A DNA stretch of 64,000 nt from an uncultured Clostridia bacterium (GCA_947038565.1 CAMQWP010000002.1:1-64000); one strand, 5' to 3'; positions 1 to 8,446 are shown, numbered from the stretch's first letter. Notes: generated by a model not told the origin, from the letters alone. Numbers and translations: made by a program.

Positions 1-47
1 CCCCATGGTCCCAAACCACGTGCGCTACCAAACTGCGCTACACCCCG
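1..47 (-). tRNA. tRNA-Pro (anticodon TGG), 3' part outside the window
   Basis: Read on the minus strand, the first 47 bases give the 5' portion of a tRNA: an acceptor strand beginning CGGGGTG, a D-arm with AGCGCAGTTTGGTAGCGC, and an anticodon stem CGTGG/CCATG enclosing the loop TTTGGGA. The anticodon is therefore TGG, proline. The variable region, T-arm and acceptor 3' strand lie beyond position 1. A consensus promoter lies just upstream. Confidence 0.93.
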
Positions 48-81
48 TCAACCATTAATTGTTTTGTCATTCGACTTACTA

Positions 82-110
82 ATAATACTACAATTTAACT
101 TATTTGTCAA
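82..110 (-). promoter_or_regulatory. SigA-type promoter of the tRNA-Pro gene
   Basis: On the minus strand TTGACA (110-105) is followed after exactly 17 bases by TATTAT (87-82). Transcription would start near 75, about 28 bases before the mature tRNA 5' end, which suits RNase P processing of a short leader. Confidence 0.75.
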
Positions 111-313
111 GAGTTTTTTAGAAGTTTTTAAAAGTTTTTTTAAATACTTTTTTCAGTATAATTATCTTGAAATTTAGGTATAATTTGATGTATCATTTCA
201 GTCATGAAAGGCTCTTTCGACAAGAACGTATGTATTCTATCATATTAACTTAAAAATAGCAAGCGTTTTAAGGTTATAATATAAACATATTTATAGAATT
301 TTTAGGAGGGTAT

Positions 314-622
314 ATGGAGGTTATTACAAAACAGATATATGATAATCTAATAGTAACACTTATGGGTGAGCTTGATGAATGCACCGCTGACGGGACTAGA
401 CTTGTAATAGACAATGCTATTGCAAAGGGTGGTATCAATTGCGTTACATTTGACATGTCTGGTCTGACATTTATGGACAGTACCGGTATTGGCGTGCTAT
501 TAGGTAGATATAAGATTATCAAGAAGAATGGTGGAGTAGTGCAAATCAGAGGTTGTAACAGTCATGTAGACAGAGTATTGTCAATGAGTGGAATATATAG
601 AATTATGAAGAAGATATCTTAA
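314..622 (+). CDS. spoIIAA: Anti-sigma F factor antagonist SpoIIAA
   Basis: A STAS-domain protein of 102 residues. In the forespore its unphosphorylated form displaces SigF from the anti-sigma factor SpoIIAB; SpoIIAB inactivates it by phosphorylating one serine. The expected site is visible as FMDSTGIGVLLGRYK, with the serine at residue 56 (Ser58 in B. subtilis). The ATG at 314 follows the ribosome site AGGAGGG at 303-309. It is the first gene of the classic spoIIAA-spoIIAB-sigF operon, 11 bases ahead of spoIIAB. No convincing SigH promoter was found upstream. Length and context match the family, so the call is firm. Confidence 0.96.
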   Translation: MEVITKQIYDNLIVTLMGELDECTADGTRLVIDNAIAKGGINCVTFDMSGLTFMDSTGIGVLLGRYKIIKKNGGVVQIRGCNSHVDRVLSMSGIYRIMKKIS

Positions 623-633
623 GGAGAGAAAAA

Positions 634-1074
634 TTGAATAATTATTTTGAAATCAAACTAAAAGCAATAAGTGAAAATGAAAGGTTCGCACGTAATGTGG
701 TTGCAGCATTCTCTGTCACTCTTAACCCGACACTTAACGAGATAAAAGACATAAAGACCGTAATATCTGAGGCTGTGACTAACTGTATCGTACACGCATA
801 CAATGGAGATGCCGATAAAGAAATACTTATAAAATGCAATATTGAAGATAACACATTAATCACAACTATTATTGATGATGGTGTAGGAATACCTGATATT
901 GAGCTTGCGCTTACAGCGTTCTATACTACTCGAGAAGAAGAAGAGCGTAGTGGTATGGGTTTCACTCTTATGCAGTCATTTACTGATGATTTGGAAGTAT
1001 TATCAAATGAGAACGGTGGTACTACCGTTATAATGAAGAAAAAAATCAAACGCAACGAGGCAATGGATGCTTAG
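634..1074 (+). CDS. spoIIAB: Anti-sigma F factor / serine kinase SpoIIAB
   Basis: A GHKL-type ATP-binding protein of 146 residues that binds and inhibits SigF and phosphorylates SpoIIAA. The N-box helix (VISEAVTNCIVHAY) and the G1 box (DDGVGIPD) are intact, followed by the RSGMGFTLMQSF lid region. The start is TTG at 634, preceded by AAGGAGAG at 621-628, and the N-terminus aligns with known SpoIIAB. The 3' end overlaps sigF by 8 bases, which suggests translational coupling and fixed stoichiometry between anti-sigma and sigma. Confidence 0.95.
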   Translation: MNNYFEIKLKAISENERFARNVVAAFSVTLNPTLNEIKDIKTVISEAVTNCIVHAYNGDADKEILIKCNIEDNTLITTIIDDGVGIPDIELALTAFYTTREEEERSGMGFTLMQSFTDDLEVLSNENGGTTVIMKKKIKRNEAMDA

Positions 1075-1789
1075 CGTAGAGCGTACATTAGAATTAATTG
1101 CATTATCGCAAGCTGGAGATATGCAAGCAAAAGAAATACTAGTAGATAAAAATACACCTTTAGTAAAGAGTATAGTTTCGAGATATAGAGGGAAAAATGT
1201 AGAGTATGATGACCTTATGCAATTAGGGTTACTAGGGCTGGTCAAGGCTATAAACAACTTTAATGCTGACTATGGCGTAAGACTATCAACTTATGCTGTG
1301 CCAATGATCACTGGAGAGATAAAGAGATTTATCCGCGATGATGGAGCAATTAAAGTATCTAGGGCATTAAAAACAATGTCTTATAAAATAAGCAAGTTTA
1401 TAGAGGAGTTTCAGCAATTAAACTCAAAAGACCCTGAACTTAGTGATATAGCAACATACTTCAATATAGATGAGGAAGAAGTAGTATACACCCTTGACAG
1501 CTCAAAGATGCCTATCAGTATATATGATAAGAATGATGATGAGAATGGCAAAAGTTTATTTGATAAACTATGTGATGTTCCTGTAGAAGGGGAGCTAGTC
1601 GACAAGATTACACTTCAAGACTGTATAAAAAGTCTACCTGATCGCGAAAGAAAACTGATTATATTGCGTTATTACAAAGAGAAGACTCAAGTAGATATAG
1701 CCAGAATATTAGGTGTCTCGCAAGTCCAAGTATCAAGACTGGAAAGTAAAACTATCAAGATACTAAAACAAAAAATGCTAGGCTTATAG
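1067..1789 (+). CDS. sigF: RNA polymerase sporulation sigma factor SigF
   Basis: A 240-residue sigma-70 family factor, the first compartment-specific sigma of the forespore. Region 2 is recognisable (YDDLMQLGLLGLVKAINNF, then RLSTYAVPMITGEIKRFIRDD) with the SigF-type GEIKRFIRDDG sequence, followed by region 3 and a region 4 helix-turn-helix (TQVDIARILGVSQVQVSRLE). The chosen ATG at 1067 has CGAGG at 1056-1060 upstream and lies inside the end of spoIIAB. The spoVA genes follow after a 120-base gap, the standard order in Clostridia and Bacilli. Confidence 0.96.
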   Translation: MLSVERTLELIALSQAGDMQAKEILVDKNTPLVKSIVSRYRGKNVEYDDLMQLGLLGLVKAINNFNADYGVRLSTYAVPMITGEIKRFIRDDGAIKVSRALKTMSYKISKFIEEFQQLNSKDPELSDIATYFNIDEEEVVYTLDSSKMPISIYDKNDDENGKSLFDKLCDVPVEGELVDKITLQDCIKSLPDRERKLIILRYYKEKTQVDIARILGVSQVQVSRLESKTIKILKQKMLGL

Positions 1790-1839
1790 ATTTATAGCTA
1801 TAATATCAAACAAATTTAATAATTTTATTCAAATAGGTA

Positions 1840-1868
1840 TGAATGAACTAATTTCGATAATAATTATA
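1840..1868 (+). promoter_or_regulatory. Possible SigG-type promoter for the spoVA genes
   Basis: TGAATG at 1840-1845 and AATTATA at 1862-1868 resemble the -35 and -10 of forespore SigG promoters, with a 16-base gap. The position would start transcription near 1875, just ahead of the ribosome site at 1897. SigG control of spoVA is known in B. subtilis. The match is imperfect in this AT-rich gap, so this is only a candidate. Confidence 0.3.
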
Positions 1869-1906
1869 TCGATAGTTTATCCGTACTTATTTTTTTAGGA
1901 GGAATT

Positions 1907-2011
1907 ATGAAAGATATTAGAACAACTAACATAAGCGAGAATGAAGTATTATTTAAAGAATGTCCAGGCGAGAAGGAGAGAAAAAGATATGATGAACAAA
2001 GAGGAATATAA
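1907..2011 (+). CDS. 34-codon ORF overlapping the spoVAC start, unknown
   Basis: An ATG at 1907 sits behind the strongest ribosome site of the region (TTAGGAGGAATT, 1895-1906) and opens a 34-codon frame rich in charged residues (MKDIRTTNISENEVLF at its start, ending EKERKRYDEQRGI). It stops at 2009-2011, 20 bases after the preferred spoVAC ATG at 1989, in a different frame. No membrane segment or known motif is visible. It could be a small protein, or a leader whose translation exposes the spoVAC start. I cannot tell whether it is conserved. Confidence 0.45.
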   Translation: MKDIRTTNISENEVLFKECPGEKERKRYDEQRGI

Positions 2012-2438
2012 AAAACACGTTTCAAAAACTTGTCCTAAGACTAAAGAGTGGCGTACAATGCTACTTGCATTTATAGTAGGTGGTACGATCTGTATGATAG
2101 GTGAAGGGTTTCGCGATTTGTATACTGAAGTTATACCGAAATTCAATTCAACTCAAGTAACATCACTAGTAACTATTACTATGATTTTCTTCGGTTCATT
2201 ATTCACCGGACTTGGTCTTTATGACAAGCTGGGTAGGTATGCAGGTGCTGGATCGGTCATTCCTATTACAGGATTTGCCAACTCGGTGGTGTCTCCCGCG
2301 GTGGAATTTAATAGAGAAGGATTGTTTTATGGCGTTATGTCAAACATGTTTGTAGTAGCTGGACCTATTATTGTATCAGGAGTAGTCTGGTCTGTACTTG
2401 TAGGATTAATATATTTTATAGTAGGAGTAGCGGTATGA
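1989..2438 (+). CDS. spoVAC: Stage V sporulation protein AC (SpoVAC)
   Basis: A small membrane protein of the SpoVA channel, which moves calcium-dipicolinate into the forespore and releases it at germination; in B. subtilis SpoVAC behaves as a mechanosensitive channel. The protein has a charged N-terminus and hydrophobic segments (LLAFIVGGTICMIGEGF, the VTITMIFFGSLFTGLG segment, and a C-terminal hydrophobic stretch). The start is placed at ATG 1989 (MMNKEEYKKHVSK), which has AAGGAG at 1973-1978 and aligns with the family; an in-frame ATG at 1941 lacks a ribosome site. It overlaps spoVAD by four bases (ATGA). Confidence 0.93.
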   Translation: MMNKEEYKKHVSKTCPKTKEWRTMLLAFIVGGTICMIGEGFRDLYTEVIPKFNSTQVTSLVTITMIFFGSLFTGLGLYDKLGRYAGAGSVIPITGFANSVVSPAVEFNREGLFYGVMSNMFVVAGPIIVSGVVWSVLVGLIYFIVGVAV

Positions 2439-3442
2439 GTAAAAAACGAGGTAAGCAAACTTATGTGATAGATACAGACGTATTTATTAAGAATACTGCT
2501 ACAATTGCAGGCCCTTTAGAGGGTAAGGGTAATTTTGCAGAGTATTATGATGAAGTTTTGGAAAATGATAGCTGGGGCTGTAAGTCTTATGAGAAAACTG
2601 AAATTAAAATGCGAAAGAATGTAATAGATAATTTAATCCGTAAAGAAGGCATTACTGAATATGATCTTGACTGTATTATGGGCGGTGATTTACTTAATCA
2701 AATAGTACCTACAGCTTTTAGTGCAAGGGAATTCGAAGTGCCTTATCTAGGAATGTATGAGGCTTGTTCTACATTTGGCGAATGCTTAGCAGTAGGAGCT
2801 ATGCTTGTAGACGGTGGGTTTATGACAAATTTACTTTGTTCTACCAGCTCGCATAATGGCACCGCAGAGAGGCAATATAGATTACCACTTGAGTTAGGCT
2901 CTCAACCATCACCAGTATGCCAGTGGACTGTAACCGGCACTGGTGCAGTGCTACTTACTAATACTGGCGATAAGCAACCTAAAATAAAGAGTGTTACTAT
3001 AGGCAAGATTGTAGATTTAGGGATTATAGATCCTTCTAACATGGGTGCAGCAATGGCACCTGCTGCAACCGATACCATTGTTACACATCTACGTGACATG
3101 GATAGAAAACCCGAATATTACGATATGATAGTCACTGGTGATCTTGGCAAGTATGGACGAGATCTATTACATTTCCTTGCTAAGGAAGAAGGCTATGAGC
3201 TTGCAAATGTATTAAATGATTGCGGTAGTATGATATATACTGATAAGCAAAGGGCTACTCAAGGTGGTAGCGGTGCGGGTTGCTCTAGCTTAGTATTCAG
3301 TAGTTATTTTTACAAAGAAATGCTCAAAGGTAATTTTAGAAAAATATTATTAGTTCCTACTGGAGCATTACTATCTAAAATATCAAGTTTGCAAGGCGAA
3401 AGTATACCAGGCGTTGCTCATGCTATTGATATAGAGTTATAG
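2435..3442 (+). CDS. spoVAD: Stage V sporulation protein AD (SpoVAD)
   Basis: A 335-residue soluble, thiolase-fold SpoVA component that binds dipicolinic acid and is needed to load it into the spore core. The sequence has the typical start (KKRGKQTYVIDTDVFIKNTA), the glycine-rich ASTFGECLAVGAML-like central region (here ACSTFGECLAVGAMLVDGG) and the late block GAGCSSLVFSSYF followed by ILLVPTGALLSKISSLQGE. Length matches the family. The ATGA overlap with spoVAC and the short gap to spoVAE indicate one transcript. Confidence 0.96.
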   Translation: MSKKRGKQTYVIDTDVFIKNTATIAGPLEGKGNFAEYYDEVLENDSWGCKSYEKTEIKMRKNVIDNLIRKEGITEYDLDCIMGGDLLNQIVPTAFSAREFEVPYLGMYEACSTFGECLAVGAMLVDGGFMTNLLCSTSSHNGTAERQYRLPLELGSQPSPVCQWTVTGTGAVLLTNTGDKQPKIKSVTIGKIVDLGIIDPSNMGAAMAPAATDTIVTHLRDMDRKPEYYDMIVTGDLGKYGRDLLHFLAKEEGYELANVLNDCGSMIYTDKQRATQGGSGAGCSSLVFSSYFYKEMLKGNFRKILLVPTGALLSKISSLQGESIPGVAHAIDIEL

Positions 3443-3460
3443 AGGAGGATATATAAAAAC

Positions 3461-3829
3461 ATGGAGATATTTCTATTATATTTGAGAGTTTTTGCCACTG
3501 GAGGTACATTTTGCCTCATCGGTCAAATACTAATCAATAAAACAAAAATGAATACAGCAAGGATACTTGTTTTATTCTTATCTATAGGTGTAATATTAGA
3601 AGCCACTGGACTATGGATGTATGTAGAGGGGTTCGGTGCTAGCGGTGCGACAATACCAATAGTAGGTTTTGGTGCGTCACTTGCAAGAGGTGCTATTAAT
3701 GGTGCTAAAATCGGCATTCTACCAGCATTGACAATGGGACTAGAAAGCGTAGCAGGTGGATTGACTGCCGTTATTGTTTTTGGATTATTCTTCGGTCTAG
3801 TGTCCAGATCCAGAACTAAAAAGATGTAG
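3461..3829 (+). CDS. spoVAE: Stage V sporulation protein AE (SpoVAE)
   Basis: A 122-residue integral membrane protein with about four hydrophobic segments, the third member of the SpoVAC-AD-AE core found in all spore formers. The region FATGGTFCLIGQILINKT and the glycine-rich IPIVGFGASLARGAINGA are characteristic. Translation starts at 3461 after GAGGAGGATAT. It is followed by about 100 bases without a clear terminator and then yunB, which probably has its own promoter. Confidence 0.94.
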   Translation: MEIFLLYLRVFATGGTFCLIGQILINKTKMNTARILVLFLSIGVILEATGLWMYVEGFGASGATIPIVGFGASLARGAINGAKIGILPALTMGLESVAGGLTAVIVFGLFFGLVSRSRTKKM

Positions 3830-3895
3830 CTATATATCTATCATTAATTAATTGTAAATTAATTCACTAATTTATAAAGATTATACAAGTATTTG

Positions 3896-3925
3896 TTATC
3901 ATACGCATTACATGTAGCATATAAT
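3896..3925 (+). promoter_or_regulatory. Candidate promoter for yunB (SigE-like), leaderless
   Basis: CATATAAT at 3918-3925 matches the SigE -10 consensus (CATACAHT) in seven of eight positions and also contains TATAAT; TTATCAT at 3896-3902 could serve as a poor -35 element. A start site about seven bases downstream would fall at or next to the ATG at 3931. yunB is in the SigE regulon of B. subtilis. A second CATACG at 3900-3905 is a weaker alternative. Confidence 0.4.
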
Positions 3926-3930
3926 GTTAT

Positions 3931-4608
3931 ATGAAGCGAGTTGGTAAAGTATTAAAAAAGAAAAATTATCTATTAATTAAATTGTTAGCATTCATCGTAC
4001 TGCTAACAATTTGTATTGTAGGAGTAATAAGCTATTTTAAAGGTAATGTACTACCTCTTATCGTAACTCTGTCAGAAGCTACAGTCAAAACACTTGCGAT
4101 CAATGCTATTAATAATGCAGCGCATATGGTACTAGACAGCGAAATGACTTATGAAGACTTCGTAACTATAACAAAAGACAAGGACGATAAAATACAAATG
4201 ATACAAGCAAATACTGTTAAGATAAATAGATTGACACGTGATCTTGCTAATTTGGGTCAATCAAACGTAGAAAAGATAGAAGCGAAATCAGTATCTTTAC
4301 CGCTCGGAGCGTTTACTGGTTCACTCATGTTATCTGATGTAGGTCCTGATGTAGAACTCCCACTATTACCAATCGGTACTGTTCTTTGTGATTTCTCGTC
4401 CATATTTGAAGAAGTAGGCATAAATCAAACAAGGCACAGTATATATATAAATATAAATACCACTATAGCGTTGGTTCTTCCGATATCTAGCGTACCAGTA
4501 AATATAACTACTGTTGTGCTTGTTTGTGACAATATAATCATTGGTGAAGTGCCTGAATTCTATTTAAATAGCGGTAACAATGGTGGAAATCTTGATCTTT
4601 TACCATAA
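3931..4608 (+). CDS. yunB: Sporulation protein YunB
   Basis: A 225-residue membrane-anchored sporulation protein whose loss impairs spore formation in B. subtilis; its biochemical role is unknown. A single N-terminal transmembrane helix (LIKLLAFIVLLTICIVGVISYF, about residues 14-35) is followed by the family block LSEATVKTLAINAINNAA and the PLGAFTGSLMLSDVGP and LPIGTVLCDFSS regions typical of YunB. There is no Shine-Dalgarno-like sequence in front of the ATG, and a candidate -10 ends only five bases before it, so the mRNA may be leaderless. It lies between spoVAE and the pheST T-box promoter. Confidence 0.9.
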   Translation: MKRVGKVLKKKNYLLIKLLAFIVLLTICIVGVISYFKGNVLPLIVTLSEATVKTLAINAINNAAHMVLDSEMTYEDFVTITKDKDDKIQMIQANTVKINRLTRDLANLGQSNVEKIEAKSVSLPLGAFTGSLMLSDVGPDVELPLLPIGTVLCDFSSIFEEVGINQTRHSIYININTTIALVLPISSVPVNITTVVLVCDNIIIGEVPEFYLNSGNNGGNLDLLP

Positions 4609-4675
4609 TTACTATCTAAAATAATATGTATAAGAATAAATACATTAGCTATCATCATTAACAATAAAAAATTAA

Positions 4676-4704
4676 TTGACTTATACGTAAAATAATGTTA
4701 TACT
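4676..4704 (+). promoter_or_regulatory. SigA promoter of the pheST operon
   Basis: TTGACT (4676-4681), a 17-base spacer, then TATACT (4699-4704). It lies directly ahead of the T-box leader, with the start expected near 4711. Confidence 0.85.
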
Positions 4705-4710
4705 ACTATA

Positions 4711-5003
4711 AAGATTATGACTGAGATAAGTAGTATAATATGATACGTTTAGAGAGAAATCCATTTGCTGAAAGGGTTTTACGAGGTAGTATAATACGAA
4801 TTCACTCACGAGTTGCCAATTCGAAAGGTATATATATAAAGTATTACTTATTAGCTTTGGACGGTACGCTCGTAATGGCGAAATAAGGTGCGATTATTAT
4901 TTAATGACTTTCAGTAGACTGTTGTTATTATATTTGCATAAAGTTAGGTGGTACAGCGATATTAATTATTCGCCCTAATACTATATAGTATTAGGGCTTT
5001 TTT
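4711..5003 (+). promoter_or_regulatory. T-box riboswitch (tRNA-Phe sensing)
   Basis: The leader of pheST carries the marks of a T-box: a long structured 5' part, a probable specifier codon TTC (phenylalanine) at 4801-4803 in the sequence ACGAATTCACTC, the T-box element TTAGGTGGTACAGCG at 4944-4958, and a factor-independent terminator at 4972-5003. Uncharged tRNA-Phe would pair its anticodon with TTC and its acceptor end with the TGGT of the T-box, stabilising an antiterminator. The T-box differs from the usual consensus (ACAGCG in place of ACCGCG). The codon and the downstream genes agree on phenylalanine. Confidence 0.93.
4972..5003 (+). terminator. T-box controlled intrinsic terminator
   Basis: GCCCTAATACTA (4972-4983) pairs perfectly with TAGTATTAGGGC (4986-4997) and is followed by six T residues. 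The 5' arm lies just downstream of the T-box bulge, as required for the alternative antiterminator fold. Confidence 0.93.
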
Positions 5004-5026
5004 ATGTTCAATAAAAGGAGAGTAGT

Positions 5027-6046
5027 ATGGAAAATAGGATTAAAACAATAACTTCTAGTGCACAATCACTTATTGCGTCTGCAAATAGTTTAGAATCTAT
5101 CAATGATGTAAGGGTTAAGTTTCTAGGTAAAAATGGTGAGCTTACAGCAGTATTAAAAAGCATGCGTGATGTGCCAGTAGAGCAAAAACCTATGATAGGT
5201 AAATTTGTCAATGAAGCTAGAGACAGCATAACTGCTATGATCGAAGAAAAAATTACATTTCTTACGGCTGATGCTATCAATACAAAACTTCAAAGTGAGA
5301 GTATTGATATCACTCTTAGTACTAAGAAGACTAAAAAGGGTGGCTTACATCCATGTTCATTAGTAGTAAATGAAATATTGAATATATTCACTAGTCTTGG
5401 TTTTCAAGTAAAGCAAGGCCCAGAAGTGGAGACTGATTTCTATAATTTCCAAGCATTGAATATACCTCTTGACCACCCAGCTAGAGAAATGCAAGATACT
5501 TTCTATATAAATGATGAGTTGCTTTTAAGAACTCATACTTCACCAGTTCAAGCAAGGACAATGATGAATACTCAGCCTCCTATACGTATTGTTAATCCTG
5601 GTAAAGTTTATCGTCCTGATGATGACGCTACTCACAGCCCTATGTTCCAACAAATAGAAGGTTTGGTAGTAGATAAAAATATCACAATGTGCGATCTTAA
5701 GGGTATTCTTGAGACTTTTGCTAAGACACTTTTTAATGAGAAGACTAAGACTAGACTTCGTCCATCATTCTTCCCTTTTACTGAACCATCAGTAGAGATT
5801 GATGTTACTTGTGCCGTTTGTGGCGGTAAAGGTTGTAGGATTTGTAAAGGCACTGGCTGGATAGAGATATTAGGCGCGGGCATTGTTAATCCTAAAGTTT
5901 TAGATAATTGCGGTATTGATAGTAGTATATACAGTGGTTTCGCTTTTGGTTGTGGTATCGAGCGTATCACTATGATCAAATACGGCGTACCTGATATGAG
6001 GATCTTGTTTGATAATGATGTTAGATTCTTAAAGCAGTTTAATTAG
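5027..6046 (+). CDS. pheS: Phenylalanine--tRNA ligase alpha subunit
   Basis: The catalytic alpha subunit (339 aa) of the heterotetrameric phenylalanyl-tRNA synthetase. An N-terminal coiled-coil tRNA-binding arm (about residues 1-90) precedes the class II core: motif 2-like RTHTSPVQARTM, the phenylalanine-pocket region HSPMFQQIEGLVVD, and motif 3 GFAFGCGIERITMIKYG near the C-terminus. Two CxxC pairs (CAVCGGKGCRICKGTGW) in the insertion before motif 3 are common in the family. ATG 5027 follows AAAGGAG. First gene after the T-box; pheT follows after nine bases. Confidence 0.98.
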   Translation: MENRIKTITSSAQSLIASANSLESINDVRVKFLGKNGELTAVLKSMRDVPVEQKPMIGKFVNEARDSITAMIEEKITFLTADAINTKLQSESIDITLSTKKTKKGGLHPCSLVVNEILNIFTSLGFQVKQGPEVETDFYNFQALNIPLDHPAREMQDTFYINDELLLRTHTSPVQARTMMNTQPPIRIVNPGKVYRPDDDATHSPMFQQIEGLVVDKNITMCDLKGILETFAKTLFNEKTKTRLRPSFFPFTEPSVEIDVTCAVCGGKGCRICKGTGWIEILGAGIVNPKVLDNCGIDSSIYSGFAFGCGIERITMIKYGVPDMRILFDNDVRFLKQFN

Positions 6047-6055
6047 GAGGCGGAT

Positions 6056-8446
6056 ATGTTAATTTCAATTGATTGGTTAAAAGATTATGTAGATATAGAT
6101 TGCACCATCGAGGTGTTATCAGATAAATTAGTTAGTGCAGGCTTTGAAGTAGAGGATGTTATCCGTCAAGCTGATAGTTGCAAAAAGGTAGTAGTTGGTA
6201 GAATTGATAACTTGGAGCCTCATCCTGACGCTGACAAGTTGCAGATTTGCACTATAAATATTGGAACTGAAAACGTTCAAATAGTAACTGGTGCAAATAA
6301 TATTTCTATAGGTGACTTAGTTCCTACTGCACTTGATGGCTCTGATTTACCATCAGGAATGCACATTAAAAAAGGCAAACTACGCGGTGTAGCTAGTCAT
6401 GGCATGTTATGTTCAGGTGGAGAGTTAAACCTTACTGAAGAGGACTTTAAGAATGCAGGCGTTGACGGTATTATGATCTTAGAGGGCGACTCCGCCCCTG
6501 GTACTGATATAAATATCGTTATAGGTAATGATGATGTCATACTAGATGTAGGCGTTACTGCAAATAGACCTGATTGCAATAGTGTTTTCGGTATTGCTAG
6601 AGAAGTAGCTACAGTCCTTAATAAGCCACTTATTATGCCTTCTTTTGACTATGATACTATTCCTTTTAATATTAATGATAATGTGAAAGTAAATGTAGAG
6701 AATGAACAGTTTTGCCCTAGATATATGGCGAGCATGGTCAAAAATATAGTGATAAAAGACTCTCCATTATACATTCAACGCAGACTTAAAGCAGTTGGAC
6801 TTAGACCTATTAATAACATAGTAGATATAACTAATTATGTTCTAATAGAGATTGGTCAACCAATGCATGCTTTTGATTACAAGCTAATAGGCGGTAATGA
6901 AATAAATGTAAGGTCTGCAAAAAATGGTGAGACTATAACTCTACTAGATAATAAAGAGTATACTTTAGACGATACTATGTGTGTTATATCTGATAGCGAT
7001 TCACCTTCAGCAATTGCTGGAGTTATGGGTGGTGCAGGTAGTAGCATATCAAGTAATACTACAGATATAGTATTTGAATCAGCGAGATTTGCTAGAGATA
7101 GCATACGTAGAACTAGTCGCAAGATAAATGTTCGTACTGATTCATCTACAAGATTTGAGCGTGGAATTGATTTCGCATCACAAGAATTAGGCATGAATCG
7201 TGCTCTTCAATTAATAGCGTCAACTGGTAGTGGTGATGTTTGTGAAGGTGTAATTGATGTTGTATCAGCAAGTTTAGAGCCTAAAGTAGTAGTAGTGCCT
7301 TACAAGAAGATAAATGACATTTTAGGCATTATAGTTCCTACTGATGATATGGTGCGTATATTAAACTCATTGCAAATCATGACGGTTGTTGACGGTGAAA
7401 ACCTTGTGTGTACATCACCCCTATATCGAGAAGATATAGAGAATGCAAATGATCTAGCAGAAGAAATAATAAGACTTTATGGATATGATTATATCACTTG
7501 TGCACTTATTGATAACGGCAAGCAAACTATTGGTGGAAAAAGCGTTGGTCTTATGAATATTGACAATGTTAAAGCACTTCTAGTAGGTGAAGGCATGAAT
7601 GAAACTTATTCGTATTCATTCATCAGCCCTAAAATGTTTGATATGTTACAATTACCATCAGATGATAAACTTCGTGATGTAGTAACATTGCTTAATCCTC
7701 TAGGTGAGGATATGTCAATAATGCGTACCACTCTTAGCCATAGCATGATAGAAATGTTAGCTAAAAATATTAATCGTGGTAATAGATCCGCTAGATTGTT
7801 TGAGTTCGCTAGTGTATACCAACCAAAGTCACTTCCGCTTACTGAACAGCCTATAGAAACACAAAAATTAACTTTAGGTATTATCGGCGAAGGCGAGGAT
7901 TTTTACTCAATAAAGGGTATAATAGAAAATATAATTGGCTATTATGGTGTAACAGCAACGTACTCAAGACCTAATACTTCATACCTTCATCCTGGTATAA
8001 GTGCTGATGTAGTAGTTGATGGTGATATCGTTGCTACTTTTGGCGAGGTTCGTCCTGATATTGCTAAAAACTATGATATTAAGACAAAAGTATTTATTGC
8101 TGAGTTAAATATTGACATGCTTAATGATAAGTATGACAATAGCTACACTTTCAAGGCTATTCCAAAATTCCCTACCGTGAGCCGTGATCTAGCGGTAGTA
8201 GTAGAAGAGAAAATATCTGCAGAACAGTTACTTTCAGTAGCAACTAAATACGCAGGCAAACTGCTTTCTAACATAGAAATATTCGATATTTATCGCGGAA
8301 AGGGTATTGAGAAAGGCTTTAAGTCAGTTGCGATCAGCCTAGAATTCACGTCCATAGATAAGACTTTGACGGACGATGAAATCAGCACTAAAACTAATAA
8401 AATCATCAAAATGCTTGATAAAGAACTACAAGCAAAACTTAGGTAA
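6056..8446 (+). CDS. pheT: Phenylalanine--tRNA ligase beta subunit
   Basis: The 796-residue beta subunit, which carries the editing site that hydrolyses Tyr-tRNA(Phe). Domains in order: an N-terminal EMAP-like tRNA-binding fold (about 40-150, HPDADKLQICTINIG), the B3/B4 editing domain (AFDYKLIGGNEINVRSA region), B5 (region around YKKINDILGIIVP), a catalytic-like core, and the C-terminal ferredoxin-fold anticodon-binding domain (FKAIPKFPTVSRDLAVVVEE). Full length. It ends one base before the U32 gene, so the two are probably co-translated. Confidence 0.98.
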   Translation: MLISIDWLKDYVDIDCTIEVLSDKLVSAGFEVEDVIRQADSCKKVVVGRIDNLEPHPDADKLQICTINIGTENVQIVTGANNISIGDLVPTALDGSDLPSGMHIKKGKLRGVASHGMLCSGGELNLTEEDFKNAGVDGIMILEGDSAPGTDINIVIGNDDVILDVGVTANRPDCNSVFGIAREVATVLNKPLIMPSFDYDTIPFNINDNVKVNVENEQFCPRYMASMVKNIVIKDSPLYIQRRLKAVGLRPINNIVDITNYVLIEIGQPMHAFDYKLIGGNEINVRSAKNGETITLLDNKEYTLDDTMCVISDSDSPSAIAGVMGGAGSSISSNTTDIVFESARFARDSIRRTSRKINVRTDSSTRFERGIDFASQELGMNRALQLIASTGSGDVCEGVIDVVSASLEPKVVVVPYKKINDILGIIVPTDDMVRILNSLQIMTVVDGENLVCTSPLYREDIENANDLAEEIIRLYGYDYITCALIDNGKQTIGGKSVGLMNIDNVKALLVGEGMNETYSYSFISPKMFDMLQLPSDDKLRDVVTLLNPLGEDMSIMRTTLSHSMIEMLAKNINRGNRSARLFEFASVYQPKSLPLTEQPIETQKLTLGIIGEGEDFYSIKGIIENIIGYYGVTATYSRPNTSYLHPGISADVVVDGDIVATFGEVRPDIAKNYDIKTKVFIAELNIDMLNDKYDNSYTFKAIPKFPTVSRDLAVVVEEKISAEQLLSVATKYAGKLLSNIEIFDIYRGKGIEKGFKSVAISLEFTSIDKTLTDDEISTKTNKIIKMLDKELQAKLR

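Noticed and set aside
271-299. AGG...GAAT pair upstream of spoIIAA as a SigH promoter
   Set aside because: The gap between boxes is about three bases too long and the -10 would overlap the ribosome site; no convincing promoter for the operon was found.
1941-1988. Longer spoVAC starting at 1941
   Set aside because: No ribosome site before that ATG, and family homology starts near MMNKEEYKKH at 1989.
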